Notes: a model not told the origin generated them from the sequence alone. DNA of 64,000 nt from Rhodanobacter sp. B04 (GCF_002001125.1 NZ_MUNV01000009.1:299232-363231), one strand, 5' to 3'. Counted from the stretch's first letter, positions 19,371 through 29,046 are shown. A program made the numbers and translations.

Positions 19371-21443
19371 TCACGCCAGTCCAACCAGCACCAGCAACAT
19401 GTCGATGAGCTTGATGCCGAGGAACGGCACCACGATGCCGCCCAGGCCGTAGACCAGCAGGTTGCGGCGCAGCAGCGCGCCGGCGCCGAGCGCGCGGTAC
19501 TTCACGCCCTTCAGCGCCAGCGGGATCAGGAAGATGATGATCAGCGCATTGAAGATCACCGCCGAGAGGATCGCGCTCTGTGGCGTCGCCAGGTGCATCA
19601 CGTTGAGCGCGTTGAGCGCGGGATAGGTGGTCGCGAACGCGGCCGGGATGATCGCGAAGTACTTGGCGATGTCGTTGGAGATCGAGAACGTGGTCAGCGA
19701 GCCGCGGGTGATCAGCATCTGCTTGCCGATCTCCACCACCTCGATCAGCTTGGTCGGGTTGGAGTCGAGATCGACCATGTTGCCGGCCTCTTTCGCCGCC
19801 TGCGTACCGGTGTTCATCGCCACCGCCACGTCGGCCTGGGCCAGCGCCGGCGCGTCGTTGGTGCCGTCGCCGCACATCGCCACCAGCCGGTTCTCGGCCT
19901 GGATGTCGCGGATCAGCTTTAGCTTGGCTTCGGGCGTGGCCTCGGCGAGGAAATCGTCGACACCCGCTTCGGCCGCGATCGCTGCAGCGGTGAGCGGGTT
20001 GTCGCCGGTGATCATGATGGTCTTGATGCCCATCTTGCGCATCTCGGCGAAGCGCTCCTTGATGCCGCCCTTGACGATGTCCTTCAGCTCGATCACGCCC
20101 AGCGCCCGCGCGCCTTCGGTGACGATCAGCGGGGTGGCGCCGCGCCGCGCGATGTCCTCGGCCATGCGTTTCACCAATGGCGGCAGATGGCTGCCTTGCG
20201 ACTCCAGATGCTTTTCCACCGCATCCAGCGCACCCTTGCGGATCTGCCGCGCACCGAAATCGACACCGCTCATGCGGGTCTGCGCGGTGAACGGCACGAA
20301 CTGCGCGTGCATCGCCTCGAGCTGCTGTTCGCGCAGGCCGAAGTTCTCCTTCGCCAGCACCACGATGCTGCGACCTTCCGGCGTTTCGTCGGCCAGCGAG
20401 GCCAGCTGCGCGGCCTCGGCCATGATCCTTTCATCAATGCCCGGCGCCGGATAGAACGCCACCGCCTGGCGGTTGCCCAGGGTGATGGTGCCGGTCTTGT
20501 CCAGCAGCAGCACGTCGACGTCGCCGGCCGCCTCGACCGCACGGCCGGAGGTGGCGATCACGTTGGCGCGGATCATCCGGTCCATGCCGGCGATGCCGAT
20601 CGCCGACAGCAACGCGCCGATCGTGGTCGGGATCAGGCAGACCAGCAGCGCGATCAGCACCGTGAGCGTGATCGGATGGCCGATGCCCGCCGCCTGCACG
20701 CTGTAGATCGAATACGGCAGCAAGGTGGCGCAGGCCAGCAGGAAGATCAGGGTGAACTTCGCCAGCAGGATGGTCAGCGCGATCTCGTTGGGCGTCTTGC
20801 GCCGCTTGGAACCTTCCACCATCGCGATCATGCGGTCGAGAAAGCTCTCGCCCGGATTGCTGGTGATGCGCACCACCAGCCAGTCCGACAGCACGCGGGT
20901 ACCGCCGGTCACCGCGCTGCGGTCGCCGCCGGACTCGCGGATCACCGGTGCGGATTCGCCGGTGATCGCGCTCTCGTCCACGCTGGCCGCGCCGACCACC
21001 ACTTCGCCGTCGCCGGGAACCGGCTCGCCGGCCTCGACCAGCACGTGGTGGCCGGTGCGCAGATCGCTGGACGGCACGAAGGTGATCGCTGCATGGCGAT
21101 CGGCCGAGGCCAGCTTCTTCGCGATCACATCCTTGCGCGAACTGCGCAACGCATTGGCCTGCGCCTTGCCACGGCCTTCCGCCAGCGCCTCGGCGAAATT
21201 CGCGAACAGCAGGGTGAACCAAAGCCACAGGCTGACCCAGAAGATGAAGCCGGTCGGCGCCTCGCCGTGACCGGCTAGCGCCTGCACCCACAACAGCGTG
21301 GTCAGCACGCTGCAGACGAACACCACGAACATCACCGGATTGCGGAACTGCAACCGCGGCGACAGCTTGCGCAACGAATCGGCCATCGCCGTGAGCACCA
21401 GCTCGCGGCTGAAGCCGCTCGCTGCTTGAGTTTGTGCGGTCAT
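19371..21443 (-). CDS. kdpB: K+-transporting P-type ATPase subunit KdpB
   Basis: The 690-aa catalytic subunit of the KdpFABC pump. The phosphorylated aspartate is D315 in [14 protein letters not shown] of the actuator domain, the [11 protein letters not shown] nucleotide-domain segment and [11 protein letters not shown] in the hinge region are all present. Membrane helices and length match the family. It follows kdpA with a gap of a few nucleotides. Confidence 0.97.
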   Translation of the reverse strand: MTAQTQAASGFSRELVLTAMADSLRKLSPRLQFRNPVMFVVFVCSVLTTLLWVQALAGHGEAPTGFIFWVSLWLWFTLLFANFAEALAEGRGKAQANALRSSRKDVIAKKLASADRHAAITFVPSSDLRTGHHVLVEAGEPVPGDGEVVVGAASVDESAITGESAPVIRESGGDRSAVTGGTRVLSDWLVVRITSNPGESFLDRMIAMVEGSKRRKTPNEIALTILLAKFTLIFLLACATLLPYSIYSVQAAGIGHPITLTVLIALLVCLIPTTIGALLSAIGIAGMDRMIRANVIATSGRAVEAAGDVDVLLLDKTGTITLGNRQAVAFYPAPGIDERIMAEAAQLASLADETPEGRSIVVLAKENFGLREQQLEAMHAQFVPFTAQTRMSGVDFGARQIRKGALDAVEKHLESQGSHLPPLVKRMAEDIARRGATPLIVTEGARALGVIELKDIVKGGIKERFAEMRKMGIKTIMITGDNPLTAAAIAAEAGVDDFLAEATPEAKLKLIRDIQAENRLVAMCGDGTNDAPALAQADVAVAMNTGTQAAKEAGNMVDLDSNPTKLIEVVEIGKQMLITRGSLTTFSISNDIAKYFAIIPAAFATTYPALNALNVMHLATPQSAILSAVIFNALIIIFLIPLALKGVKYRALGAGALLRRNLLVYGLGGIVVPFLGIKLIDMLLVLVGLA

Positions 21444-21446
21444 GAT

Positions 21447-23249
21447 TCAGTGTCCCGCCATCAGGGATTCGGCGATCGGCCCCAGGGCCAGGGCCGGAAG
21501 GAAGGTCAGCGCGCCGACCACGATCACCACGCAGGCCAGCAGCGTGACGAACAGCGGCGTATGCGTGGGCAAGGTGCCGGCCGATTCGGGTACGTGGCGC
21601 TTGGCCGCGAGCGAGCCAGCCATCGCCAGCATCGCGATGGCGAGCGGGAAACGGGCCAGGAACATGCAGATGCCGAGCAGCACGTTCCAGAACGGCGTGT
21701 TGACCGAAAGGCCGCCGAACGCACTGCCGTTGTTGTTGGAGGCCGAGCTGACCGCGTAGAGGATCTCGCTGAAGCCGTGCGCGCCGGGGTTGGCCACACC
21801 CGCCACGCCCGCCGGCACCATGACCGCGATGGCCGTGCCGATCACCACCAGCGCACACGGCAGCAGCACCGCGAGGCTGGCCATCTTCATCTCGTAGGCC
21901 TCGATCTTCTTGCCGAGGTATTCCGGCGTACGGCCCACCATCAGCCCGGCGATGAACACCGCCACCACCGCGAAGGCGAGCATGCCGTACAGGCCCGAGC
22001 CGACACCGCCGAAGATCACTTCGCCCAGCTGGATCAGCCACATCGGCACCAGGCCGCCGAGCGGCGTCAGCGAGTCGTGCATCGCGTTGACCGCACCGCA
22101 CGAGGCGGCCGTGGTGATCGCCGCGAACAGGCCGGACGCGGCGATGCCGAAGCGGGTCTCCTTGCCCTCCATGTTGCCGCCGGCCTGCAGCGCCGAGGCA
22201 TGCTGATCGACCGCCAGTCCATGCAACGCCGGATTGCCGGCCTGCTCGGCCGCCACCAGGGCGATCGTCAATGGGATGAAGATCACCAGCATGGTGGCGA
22301 GGATCGCCCAGCCCTGGCGCCGATCGCTCACCTGCATGCCAAACATGTAACAGAGGCCGCCAGGGATCAGGAAGATCGCCAGCATCTCGATGAAGTTGGA
22401 GAACGGCGTGGGGTTCTCGTACGGGTGTGCCGAATTCGCATTGAAGAAGCCGCCGCCATTGGTGCCAAGCATCTTGATCGCGATCTGCGACGCGGCCGGG
22501 CCCATCGGCAGGGTCTGCGTGGTGACCGGCGTTTCCCTGGTCACGTCATGGCCCGCGGCATCCTTCACCGCGTTGCCCGCCGCGTCCTTCACCGTCTCGG
22601 TGTAGCTGGTGGTCTGCACCACCGGCACGTCGACATAGGACTTGAAGTTCTGCACCACACCCTGCGACACCAATAACATCGTTATCAGCAGCGACAGCGG
22701 CAGCAGCACGTACAGCGCGCTGCGGGTGAGGTCGACCCAGAAGTTGCCGATGCTGAGCGAGGAGCGCCGGCTGAAGCCGCGCACCACCGCCACCAGCACC
22801 GCGATACCGGTTGCCGCGGAGAGGAAGTTCTGCACCGCCAGCCCCAGCATCTGGGTCAGGTAGCTCATCGTCGACTCGCCGGCGTAGCCCTGCCAGTTGG
22901 TGTTGGTGGCGAAGCTGATCGCGGTGTTCATCGCCGAATCCGGCGAGACGGCGGCAAAGTGTTGTGGATTGAGCGGCAGCCACTGCTGCACGCGCTGCAA
23001 CAGATAGACGACCAGCACGCCGAGCACGTTGAACAGCAGCATGGCCAGCGCGTAACGCTTCCAGCCCATGGCTTCGTCATCGCGGATGCCGCACAGGCGA
23101 TAGATCACGCGCTCCACGCCACCGCCGAAACGGGTGACGCGGTTCGGCGTATCGGAAAACACCAGCGCCATGTAGCTGCCGGCCGGCTTCACCAGCAGCA
23201 GCAACACCACCAGGTACAGGCCGACCTGCAGGAAATCATTGCTGGTCAT
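21447..23249 (-). CDS. kdpA: K+-transporting ATPase subunit KdpA
   Basis: A 600-aa channel-like subunit related to Trk/Ktr K+ transporters, with four repeats. Selectivity-filter regions can be seen around ISFATNTNWQGY, MLGTNGGGFFNANSAHPYENP, TTAASCGAVNAM and SSASNNNGSAF. ATG 23249 overlaps the kdpF stop by 4 nt (ATGA); an upstream start at 23282 would lie inside kdpF. A long insert around residues 220-250, rich in TETVKDAAGNAVKDAAGHD, contains a short internal repeat. Confidence 0.97.
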   Translation of the reverse strand: MTSNDFLQVGLYLVVLLLLVKPAGSYMALVFSDTPNRVTRFGGGVERVIYRLCGIRDDEAMGWKRYALAMLLFNVLGVLVVYLLQRVQQWLPLNPQHFAAVSPDSAMNTAISFATNTNWQGYAGESTMSYLTQMLGLAVQNFLSAATGIAVLVAVVRGFSRRSSLSIGNFWVDLTRSALYVLLPLSLLITMLLVSQGVVQNFKSYVDVPVVQTTSYTETVKDAAGNAVKDAAGHDVTRETPVTTQTLPMGPAASQIAIKMLGTNGGGFFNANSAHPYENPTPFSNFIEMLAIFLIPGGLCYMFGMQVSDRRQGWAILATMLVIFIPLTIALVAAEQAGNPALHGLAVDQHASALQAGGNMEGKETRFGIAASGLFAAITTAASCGAVNAMHDSLTPLGGLVPMWLIQLGEVIFGGVGSGLYGMLAFAVVAVFIAGLMVGRTPEYLGKKIEAYEMKMASLAVLLPCALVVIGTAIAVMVPAGVAGVANPGAHGFSEILYAVSSASNNNGSAFGGLSVNTPFWNVLLGICMFLARFPLAIAMLAMAGSLAAKRHVPESAGTLPTHTPLFVTLLACVVIVVGALTFLPALALGPIAESLMAGH

Positions 23250-23338
23250 TCGAACCACTCCGGCTTGAGCAGGGCCACGCACAGGTAGCCGGCCAGCGCC
23301 GCGGCGATCAGGCCGGCGAGGATATACAGGACATTCAT
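23246..23338 (-). CDS. kdpF: KdpF small membrane subunit (30 aa)
   Basis: A 30-aa single-helix peptide beginning MNVLYILAGLIAAALAGYL and ending LLKPEWFE. Length, one hydrophobic helix and the KPEWF tail are typical of KdpF, which stabilises the KdpABC complex in the inner membrane. Its TGA overlaps the kdpA ATG. It is too short for standard gene-calling cut-offs. Confidence 0.93.
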   Translation of the reverse strand: MNVLYILAGLIAAALAGYLCVALLKPEWFE

Positions 23339-23376
23339 GACGGAAAGCTCATGTCAGTGGAAAAAAGTGCAGCGGC

Positions 23377-23469
23377 TTATTTGCGCGGGCTCAGCCGATC
23401 GCAGATCAGCGCAAAGCCCAGCACGGCCGCGCACAGCACGAGCAGGAACAAGAGGTAGACGAAATCCAT
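23377..23469 (-). CDS. Leader small membrane protein upstream of kdpF (30 aa)
   Basis: A 30-aa ORF beginning MDFVYLLFLLVLCAAVLGFA and ending CDRLSPRK: one hydrophobic helix followed by a short basic tail. CTGGAG lies about 9 nt before the ATG. Tiny proteins with an MD-x-xYLxL start and a C-E/D-RL tail are often found just upstream of kdpF in proteobacteria, sometimes annotated as a second F-like subunit. No function is established to my knowledge. It is the first gene of the kdp operon here, 38 nt before kdpF. Confidence 0.75.
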   Translation of the reverse strand: MDFVYLLFLLVLCAAVLGFALICDRLSPRK

Positions 23470-23543
23470 CGGCGTCGACTCCAGGAATGGGCGACGCGCA
23501 CTGTAGGAAGTACCGCATAAGAACGGGGTATCGCGGCAGCGGC

Positions 23544-23562
23544 TACGCGTATAGAACGCGTA
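23544..23562 (-). promoter_or_regulatory. Palindrome in the kdp promoter region
   Basis: Perfect inverted repeat TACGCGT-N5-ACGCGTA, 75-93 nt upstream of the first kdp gene, followed on the kdp-sense strand by CGATACCCC and TTATGCGG. It is a candidate binding site for KdpE or another dimeric regulator. It does not match the AT-rich E. coli KdpE site. Confidence 0.35.
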
Positions 23563-23592
23563 AAATTTTCCGCATGGACGTGCGGACCGGCT

Positions 23593-24576
23593 TCAGGCCG
23601 TCATGTGCAAGGAACCCTCGCCATTCGCCGCGGTGTCCGATGGCAGCCGCTCGATCGCATAGCCTGCCGCATCCCATGCATCCAGGCCACCCAATAGCGG
23701 ACGCACGTTGCGGTAGCCGATCGCCATGAGCAGCTTGGCCGCCTTGGCGGCGGAGACTTCGTTCGGGCAACTGCAATAGATCACCAGCTCGCGGTCCCGC
23801 GAGATGTCCTGCAGCGCCTGGTCGACACCGTCCAGGTCAGCCAGCAACGCACCGGGGATGATCCGCGTGTCGAGCAGGCGTGCGGCCTGCGAGCGCACGT
23901 CGACCACCACGGGATTCTGCCCGTCGGCGATGGATTCGCTCAGTTCGTCCACCGTGATCCGGGCCATGCGCAAGGCCACCAGCAGGCGCCGGCGCTGCCA
24001 CCACTTGGCCGCGATATAGAGCACGAGCAGACCCAGCAGCAGCTCCAACGCCACCGTGCCTGCGCTGGCCAGGTCAGCCAGGAGATCGTCGATCTGCGCT
24101 GCAAAAGCATGGCCGAGCCCCACCGCCATGCCCGCCCACAGCAGCGAGCCCAGACCATCCAGCAAGATGAAGGTGCCGGCGCGCAAACCCATCGCGCCCA
24201 CCAGCGGCGGCGCCACCGTCGACAACCCGGGCACGAACTTGGCGATCAGCAGGATCCGCCCGCGCCAGCGCTGGAAGCGCAGCTCGGACTGCTTCACGCA
24301 GGAATCGGGCGACAGCGATATGCGGCAGATCGTGCGCATCACGCCAGCACCGAAGCGCCGACCCGCCCAGTACCAGACCAGGTCGCTGAGCAGGCAGGCA
24401 AGCACCACCGCCGACATGATGCCGGCCAGCGGCAGCTTGCCGCTGGCGCTCAGCGCGCCGGCCACGACCATGGTCGGTACCGCCGGCACCGGCACACCCG
24501 CCTGCTCCACCAGCACATTGAAGAACACCAGCAACAGGCCGTACTGGGCGATCAGCGCGATGATGTGATGGGCCAT
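23593..24576 (-). CDS. DedA-family membrane protein fused to a rhodanese domain
   Basis: A 327-aa two-domain protein. Residues 1 to about 200 form a DedA/VTT membrane domain, with VEQAGVPVPAVPTMVVAGAL near the N-terminus and FVPGLSTVAPPLVGAMGL in the middle; DedA proteins act in undecaprenyl-phosphate or phospholipid recycling. Residues from about 215 form a rhodanese-like domain with VVDVRS and the active loop YCSCPNEVSA, where C268 is the likely catalytic cysteine and C270 a second one. The fusion places the sulfurtransferase domain on the cytoplasmic side. Substrate unknown. Confidence 0.88.
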   Translation of the reverse strand: MAHHIIALIAQYGLLLVFFNVLVEQAGVPVPAVPTMVVAGALSASGKLPLAGIMSAVVLACLLSDLVWYWAGRRFGAGVMRTICRISLSPDSCVKQSELRFQRWRGRILLIAKFVPGLSTVAPPLVGAMGLRAGTFILLDGLGSLLWAGMAVGLGHAFAAQIDDLLADLASAGTVALELLLGLLVLYIAAKWWQRRRLLVALRMARITVDELSESIADGQNPVVVDVRSQAARLLDTRIIPGALLADLDGVDQALQDISRDRELVIYCSCPNEVSAAKAAKLLMAIGYRNVRPLLGGLDAWDAAGYAIERLPSDTAANGEGSLHMTA

Positions 24577-24780
24577 CGGATCGATACTCGGTCACGGTTC
24601 CGCAAAACCGCAGGCACCCATGATTGGGCCAACCAACCGCCATTGCAAACCGTCGAGGACCGCACCGGAACGTCACCGCCCGAGCCCGATCCGCCGTCCC
24701 GGCCGGCCGCTTTCGCCGAAAACGTCGCCCGCGTGACCCTCGGCGCGTCGCAAATCGCGGCGCAACCCTCGTCGCAGCCT

Positions 24781-24786
24781 TATAAT
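24781..24786 (+). promoter_or_regulatory. -10 element for the polyprenyl synthase gene
   Basis: Consensus TATAAT 28 nt before the ATG at 24815, which would give a short 5' leader of roughly 20 nt. No good -35 box is seen. Confidence 0.55.
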
Positions 24787-24814
24787 CGCGAGGATACGCC
24801 GCCTTGAAGCCCCC

Positions 24815-25816
24815 ATGAACTCGATGCCAGCCGACGCCCGACGCCCCGCCGACTTCGCCCATGTGCGCGACCTCGCCGCTGCCGACATGCAGCGCGTCGA
24901 TGCGTTGATCCGCCAGCGGCTGTCCTCCGACGTGGTGCTGATCAACCAGATTGCCGACCACATCATCGCCAGCGGCGGCAAGCGGCTGCGCCCGATGCTG
25001 CACGTGCTGGCCGCCGGTGCCGCCGGCTATCGCGGCGACCGCCACGCCAAGCTCGCCGCGATCATCGAGTTCATCCACACCTCCACCCTGCTGCACGACG
25101 ACGTGGTGGACGAGTCCGACCTGCGCCGCGGCCGCAAGACCGCCAATGCGCTGTGGGGCAATGCCGCCAGTGTGCTGGTCGGCGACTTCCTGTATTCGCG
25201 CTCGTTCCAGCTGATGGTGGAACTCGATGACATGCGCATCATGCGCATTCTCGCCGACACCACCAACACGATCGCCGAGGGCGAAGTGCTGCAGCTGCTC
25301 AACATCGGCAACGCCGACGTCAGCGAAGCGGCCTATCTGGCGGTGATCGAGCGCAAGACCGCCGTGCTGTTCGCCGCGGCCACCGAACTCGGCGGCATCC
25401 TCGGCGGCCTGCCGGAAACGCAGGTAACTGCGCTGCGCCGCTACGGCATGGAACTGGGCTACGCGTTCCAGATCGCCGACGACCTGCTCGACTACGTCAG
25501 CGATGCCGGCACCCTGGGCAAGAACATCGGCGACGACCTCGCCGAGGGCAAGCCGACGCTGCCGCTGATCTATGCGCTGGAGCAGGCAAACCCCGCGCAG
25601 GTGCAGTCGTTGCGCCACGCGATCGAACACGGCGGCCTCGACTCGCTCGACCGCATCATCGCCTCGATCCGCGACTCCGGCGCACTGGAACGCACCCGCG
25701 AACGGGCCGTGATGCATGCCGAGGCGGCCCAGGCCGCGCTCGACGATCTGCCTGCCTCGGTCTATCGCGAAGCGCTCGCCACGCTGGCCGACTATTCGGT
25801 ACAGCGCACGTTCTGA
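24815..25816 (+). CDS. ispB: Octaprenyl/polyprenyl diphosphate synthase
   Basis: A 333-aa trans-prenyltransferase that builds the ubiquinone side chain from FPP and IPP. The first aspartate motif is D95-D96-x-x-D99 (HDDVVDESDLRRG) and the second D222-D223-x-x-D226 (IADDLLDYV), with GGKRLRP upstream. Small residues before the first motif fit a long-chain enzyme. It is probably monocistronic. Confidence 0.95.
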   Translation: MNSMPADARRPADFAHVRDLAAADMQRVDALIRQRLSSDVVLINQIADHIIASGGKRLRPMLHVLAAGAAGYRGDRHAKLAAIIEFIHTSTLLHDDVVDESDLRRGRKTANALWGNAASVLVGDFLYSRSFQLMVELDDMRIMRILADTTNTIAEGEVLQLLNIGNADVSEAAYLAVIERKTAVLFAAATELGGILGGLPETQVTALRRYGMELGYAFQIADDLLDYVSDAGTLGKNIGDDLAEGKPTLPLIYALEQANPAQVQSLRHAIEHGGLDSLDRIIASIRDSGALERTRERAVMHAEAAQAALDDLPASVYREALATLADYSVQRTF

Positions 25817-25922
25817 CTGATCGCATAGCCACAGCACGCTTCACCATTGGGTTGGCCAGGGAAACCAACCGTTCCCGAATGGACGCTGGCACCGCCGCCG
25901 CTGATCGGCCAGACTTCGCCCC

Positions 25923-26543
25923 ATGCTCCGTTCGCGTTCAATCAGCTGGTTGTTGCAGCTTGCGGTGATCCTGCTGCCACTGGGATCGGCGCACGCCGCC
26001 AGCGCCAGCTATCGCTACGACACGGTACATAGCCAGATCGTCTTCAGCATCAGCCACGACGGCTATTCGCGTCCGTTTGGACGGCTGCATATCGCCAAGG
26101 GCTGGCTGCGTTTCGATCCGGACGACTGGAGCACCGCAGCCACCGAGCTGGACATCGACCTGGGCAGCCTGGACATGGGCGATGCGGACTGGAACAAAGC
26201 CGTCTGTAAGCCAAGCCTGCTCGACTGCACGCATGATCGCCACGCACACTTCGTCAGCACCCGTATCGAACGTAAGGATGCCCAGCATGGCGTACTCTAT
26301 GGCCTGCTCAGCATGCGCGGTGCGAGCCAAGCCGTGAGCATCCCCTTTACCTTCAACCGCGCCGGACGAACGATCTACGGCCTGCACGACGTAGCCGGCT
26401 TCTCGGCCACCGCCATGCTGGATCGCGACGCTTTCGGCATAACCGCCTATTCCGGTTCGATTGGGCACCAGGTAAGCGTGTGGCTGGAGCTTGAGGCGAT
26501 CCGCGACGACCACGCTGTCCCACCTTCGAAGGAGCAACCATGA
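25923..26543 (+). CDS. YceI-family periplasmic lipid-binding protein (first copy)
   Basis: A 206-aa protein with a signal peptide (LLQLAVILLPLGSAHA) and a YceI lipocalin-like barrel (YRYDTVHSQIVFSISHDGYSRPFGRL). Family members bind polyisoprenoids in the periplasm. Its ATGA junction with the cytochrome gene indicates coupling. It is more divergent from typical YceI than the second copy at 27118 and contains two cysteines (CKPSLLDC). Confidence 0.85.
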   Translation: MLRSRSISWLLQLAVILLPLGSAHAASASYRYDTVHSQIVFSISHDGYSRPFGRLHIAKGWLRFDPDDWSTAATELDIDLGSLDMGDADWNKAVCKPSLLDCTHDRHAHFVSTRIERKDAQHGVLYGLLSMRGASQAVSIPFTFNRAGRTIYGLHDVAGFSATAMLDRDAFGITAYSGSIGHQVSVWLELEAIRDDHAVPPSKEQP

Positions 26544-27118
26544 GCCTGCGCAGCAATGACCGCCAGTGGGGTTCGGTGGCCAAGTTTTTCCACTGGGTCA
26601 TCGCGCTGGCCATCATCGGCAACGGCATCTTCGGCCTGCTGATGGACCTGGCCCATTCGCCGATGCAGAAGATCAACTGGCTGGCCCTGCACAAGTCGAT
26701 CGGGCTGACCGTGCTCGCGTTGTTCCTGTTGCGCGTGCTGTGGCGCTGGAGCGATCGACGACCCGTAGAGGAGCCCACCCCGCGCTGGCAGCAGCTGGCA
26801 GCACGCCTCACCCACGGCACGCTGTATCTGCTGATCGCAGCGATTCCGCTCAGCGGCTGGTGGTTCAACTCCGTCACCGGCAAGCCGCTGCAATGGTTCA
26901 AGCTGTTCAATCTGCCGGCGCTGGGGGCGAAGAACGACGCGTTGCGTCACCTCTCGCACGCGGTGCATGAATATCTGTTCTGGCTGCTGGTGCTGGTGCT
27001 GGTGGCGCACGTAGGTGCGGCGTTGAAGCACCATGTGTTCGACCGTGACAATGTGCTGCGCCGGATGCTGCCGTTCGGCCGACCGCGCAACGATTCCACT
27101 CCCCGAGGAGAATCCTGA
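26540..27118 (+). CDS. Cytochrome b561 family protein
   Basis: A 192-aa four-helix diheme cytochrome. Haem-ligand histidines are visible in VAKFFHWVIALAI, LALHKSIGLT, LSHAVHEYLFW and VAHVGAALKHH. E. coli YodB/CybB relatives pass electrons between ubiquinol and superoxide or other acceptors. It is sandwiched between two YceI genes with overlapping ends on both sides, a recurring arrangement suggesting isoprenoid-quinone handling at the inner membrane. Confidence 0.9.
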   Translation: MSLRSNDRQWGSVAKFFHWVIALAIIGNGIFGLLMDLAHSPMQKINWLALHKSIGLTVLALFLLRVLWRWSDRRPVEEPTPRWQQLAARLTHGTLYLLIAAIPLSGWWFNSVTGKPLQWFKLFNLPALGAKNDALRHLSHAVHEYLFWLLVLVLVAHVGAALKHHVFDRDNVLRRMLPFGRPRNDSTPRGES

Positions 27119-27666
27119 TGCATCGCCTTGCCCTTCTTTTTCTCGCACTCGCCCTGCCCTGCGCTGCCGCCGCGACCGACTACAGCGTGCAGCCGGCGGC
27201 CAGCACGCTGGGCTTCAGCGGCACGTTCCAGGGCGCTTCCTTCAATGGCCAGTTCGGCCAGTGGACAGCCGCGATCAGCTACGACGCCGCAAAACTCGCC
27301 ACCTCGAAATTCGACGTAACCGTGACCCTGGCCAGCGTGAAGACCGGCGACAAGGATCGCGACGGTGCCTTGCCCGGCTCCGATTTCTTCAATGTAGCGA
27401 AGTTTCCGCAGGCGCACTTCGTCACCACCGGCTTCCATCAGAACGGTGCACAGGTGATCGCCGACGGCAACCTGACCTTGCGCGGCGTGACCAAGCCGGT
27501 CAGCCTCAACGTGACGTTCAAGCCGCACGGCAGCGGCGCCACGCTGGATGTCGCCGGTACGGTGAAGCGGCTCGACTTCGGCGTGGGCACAGGCGACTAC
27601 GCCGACACCTCGGTGATCGGGGCGGACGTGAAGATCAACGGGCACCTGCAGCTCGCGCCGAAGTAA
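27118..27666 (+). CDS. YceI-family periplasmic protein (second copy)
   Basis: A 182-aa YceI protein with a signal peptide (LALLFLALALPCAAAAT) and the typical barrel (TLGFSGTFQGASFNGQFGQW near the start, LTLRGVTKPVSLNV in the second half). It starts one nucleotide inside the cytochrome stop (TGATG). It likely binds an isoprenoid such as a quinone precursor. Confidence 0.93.
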   Translation: MHRLALLFLALALPCAAAATDYSVQPAASTLGFSGTFQGASFNGQFGQWTAAISYDAAKLATSKFDVTVTLASVKTGDKDRDGALPGSDFFNVAKFPQAHFVTTGFHQNGAQVIADGNLTLRGVTKPVSLNVTFKPHGSGATLDVAGTVKRLDFGVGTGDYADTSVIGADVKINGHLQLAPK

Positions 27667-27678
27667 GCGGCCACCTCG

Positions 27679-29046
27679 ATGGCGGGCGACACGCTGTGGC
27701 AACGCCTGCGCGGCTGGCTCACGTCCGAGCACGCCGGCGCCATCGCGACACCCGCGCCGCGCAATGCAACGACCGGCTCGACGCGGGTAGCCGACAGCCT
27801 GCGCAGCCTGCTCGGTGATCCGACCATCCCCGCGTCGGTTCGCAGCGAACTGGCCACCGACTTCGGCCGCATCGAGCACATGCTGGACAAGCTCGAACGC
27901 GGCGAACTGCACATTGCCGTGTTCGGCCGCGTGTCCACCGGCAAGTCGGCACTGGGCAATGCGCTGCTCGGCCATGAGGCGTTCGCGGTCGGTGTGCTGC
28001 ACGGCACCACCACCGATGCCGCGCATGCGCGCCTCGACGAGGCACAGCACGATGGCCTGGTGCTGATCGACACGCCCGGCATCAACGAGCTGGATGGCGA
28101 GGCGCGCGAGCAACTCGCGTTCGAGGTCGCCGAAGTCAGCGACCTGGTGATCTTTGTCTGCGACGGCGACCTCACCCGCGAGGAACTCGATGCGCTGAAG
28201 ACGCTCGCCGCCACCCAGCGTCCGCTGCTGCTGGCGCTGAACAAGGCCGACCGCTACGGCCGCGACGAACTGAGCAGCCTGCTGGAGCATCTGCGCTTGC
28301 GCGCAAGCGGCCTGGTCCGCGCGGAAGACGTGCTGGCGGTGGCCGCCGATCCCGCCGCGCAGCGGGTGATCGAACTCGATGCGCACGGCCGCGAGCGGGC
28401 GCATGAGCAGGCGCGTCCGCCCGATGTCGCCGCCCTGCGCGAACGTCTGCTGGCGATCGCGGCGCGCGAAGGCAAGACGCTGTCGGCGATCAATGCCGGG
28501 TTGTATGCCGGCCGGCTCACCGACCAGGTCAGCGCACGCATAGCGCAGACACGGCAGGCGGTCGCCGCGAACCTGATCCGGCATTACTGCATCGCCAAGG
28601 GCGTGGCGGTCGCCCTGAACCCGATCCCGGTCGCCGACCTGCTCGCCGCCGCCGGACTGGATGCAGCGATGGTGGTGCAGCTGTCACGCGTGTACGGATT
28701 GCCGCTGACCCGCGCCGAATCGGGCCGGCTGGTGGCGGTGATCTCGGCCCAGCTGGCCGCGCTGATGGGCGCGATCTGGAGCATGCAACTGGTCGCCTCG
28801 GCATTGAAGGGCGTCAGCGCCGGCCTGTCGGTAGTGGTCACCGCCGCTGCGCAAGGCGCACTCGGCTGGTACGCCACCGTGCTGATCGGCCGCGCCGCCG
28901 AACGCTACCTGATCGCCGGCAAATCCTGGGGCGAAGCCGGCGCCAAGCGCGCCGTCGCCGAGATCGTCGCCAGCCTCGACCGCGACTCGATCCTGCGCGA
29001 GGCGCGCGAGGAACTCCTGAGGCGGCTGAAATCACACCGGGCATAG
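27679..29046 (+). CDS. Dynamin/Era-like GTPase with C-terminal DUF697 domain
   Basis: A 455-aa TRAFAC GTPase. G1 is GRVSTGKS at 83-90, G3 DTPG at 131-134, and G4 NKAD at 188-191. The C-terminal part (about 310-440) has two hydrophobic segments in a DUF697-like region (PIPVADLLAAAGLDAAMVVQ) that probably touches the membrane. It starts 12 nt after the YceI gene, so it may belong to that transcript. YcjX/YcjF and EngA-like relatives suggest an envelope-stress or membrane role; the function is unknown. Confidence 0.82.
   Translation: MAGDTLWQRLRGWLTSEHAGAIATPAPRNATTGSTRVADSLRSLLGDPTIPASVRSELATDFGRIEHMLDKLERGELHIAVFGRVSTGKSALGNALLGHEAFAVGVLHGTTTDAAHARLDEAQHDGLVLIDTPGINELDGEAREQLAFEVAEVSDLVIFVCDGDLTREELDALKTLAATQRPLLLALNKADRYGRDELSSLLEHLRLRASGLVRAEDVLAVAADPAAQRVIELDAHGRERAHEQARPPDVAALRERLLAIAAREGKTLSAINAGLYAGRLTDQVSARIAQTRQAVAANLIRHYCIAKGVAVALNPIPVADLLAAAGLDAAMVVQLSRVYGLPLTRAESGRLVAVISAQLAALMGAIWSMQLVASALKGVSAGLSVVVTAAAQGALGWYATVLIGRAAERYLIAGKSWGEAGAKRAVAEIVASLDRDSILREAREELLRRLKSHRA

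Noticed and set aside
19258..19875. Upstream extension of the 67-aa kdp ORF into kdpB
   Set aside because: The extension passes through the REP palindrome and is a shifted-frame shadow of KdpB; the ribosome site supports the ATG at 19257.
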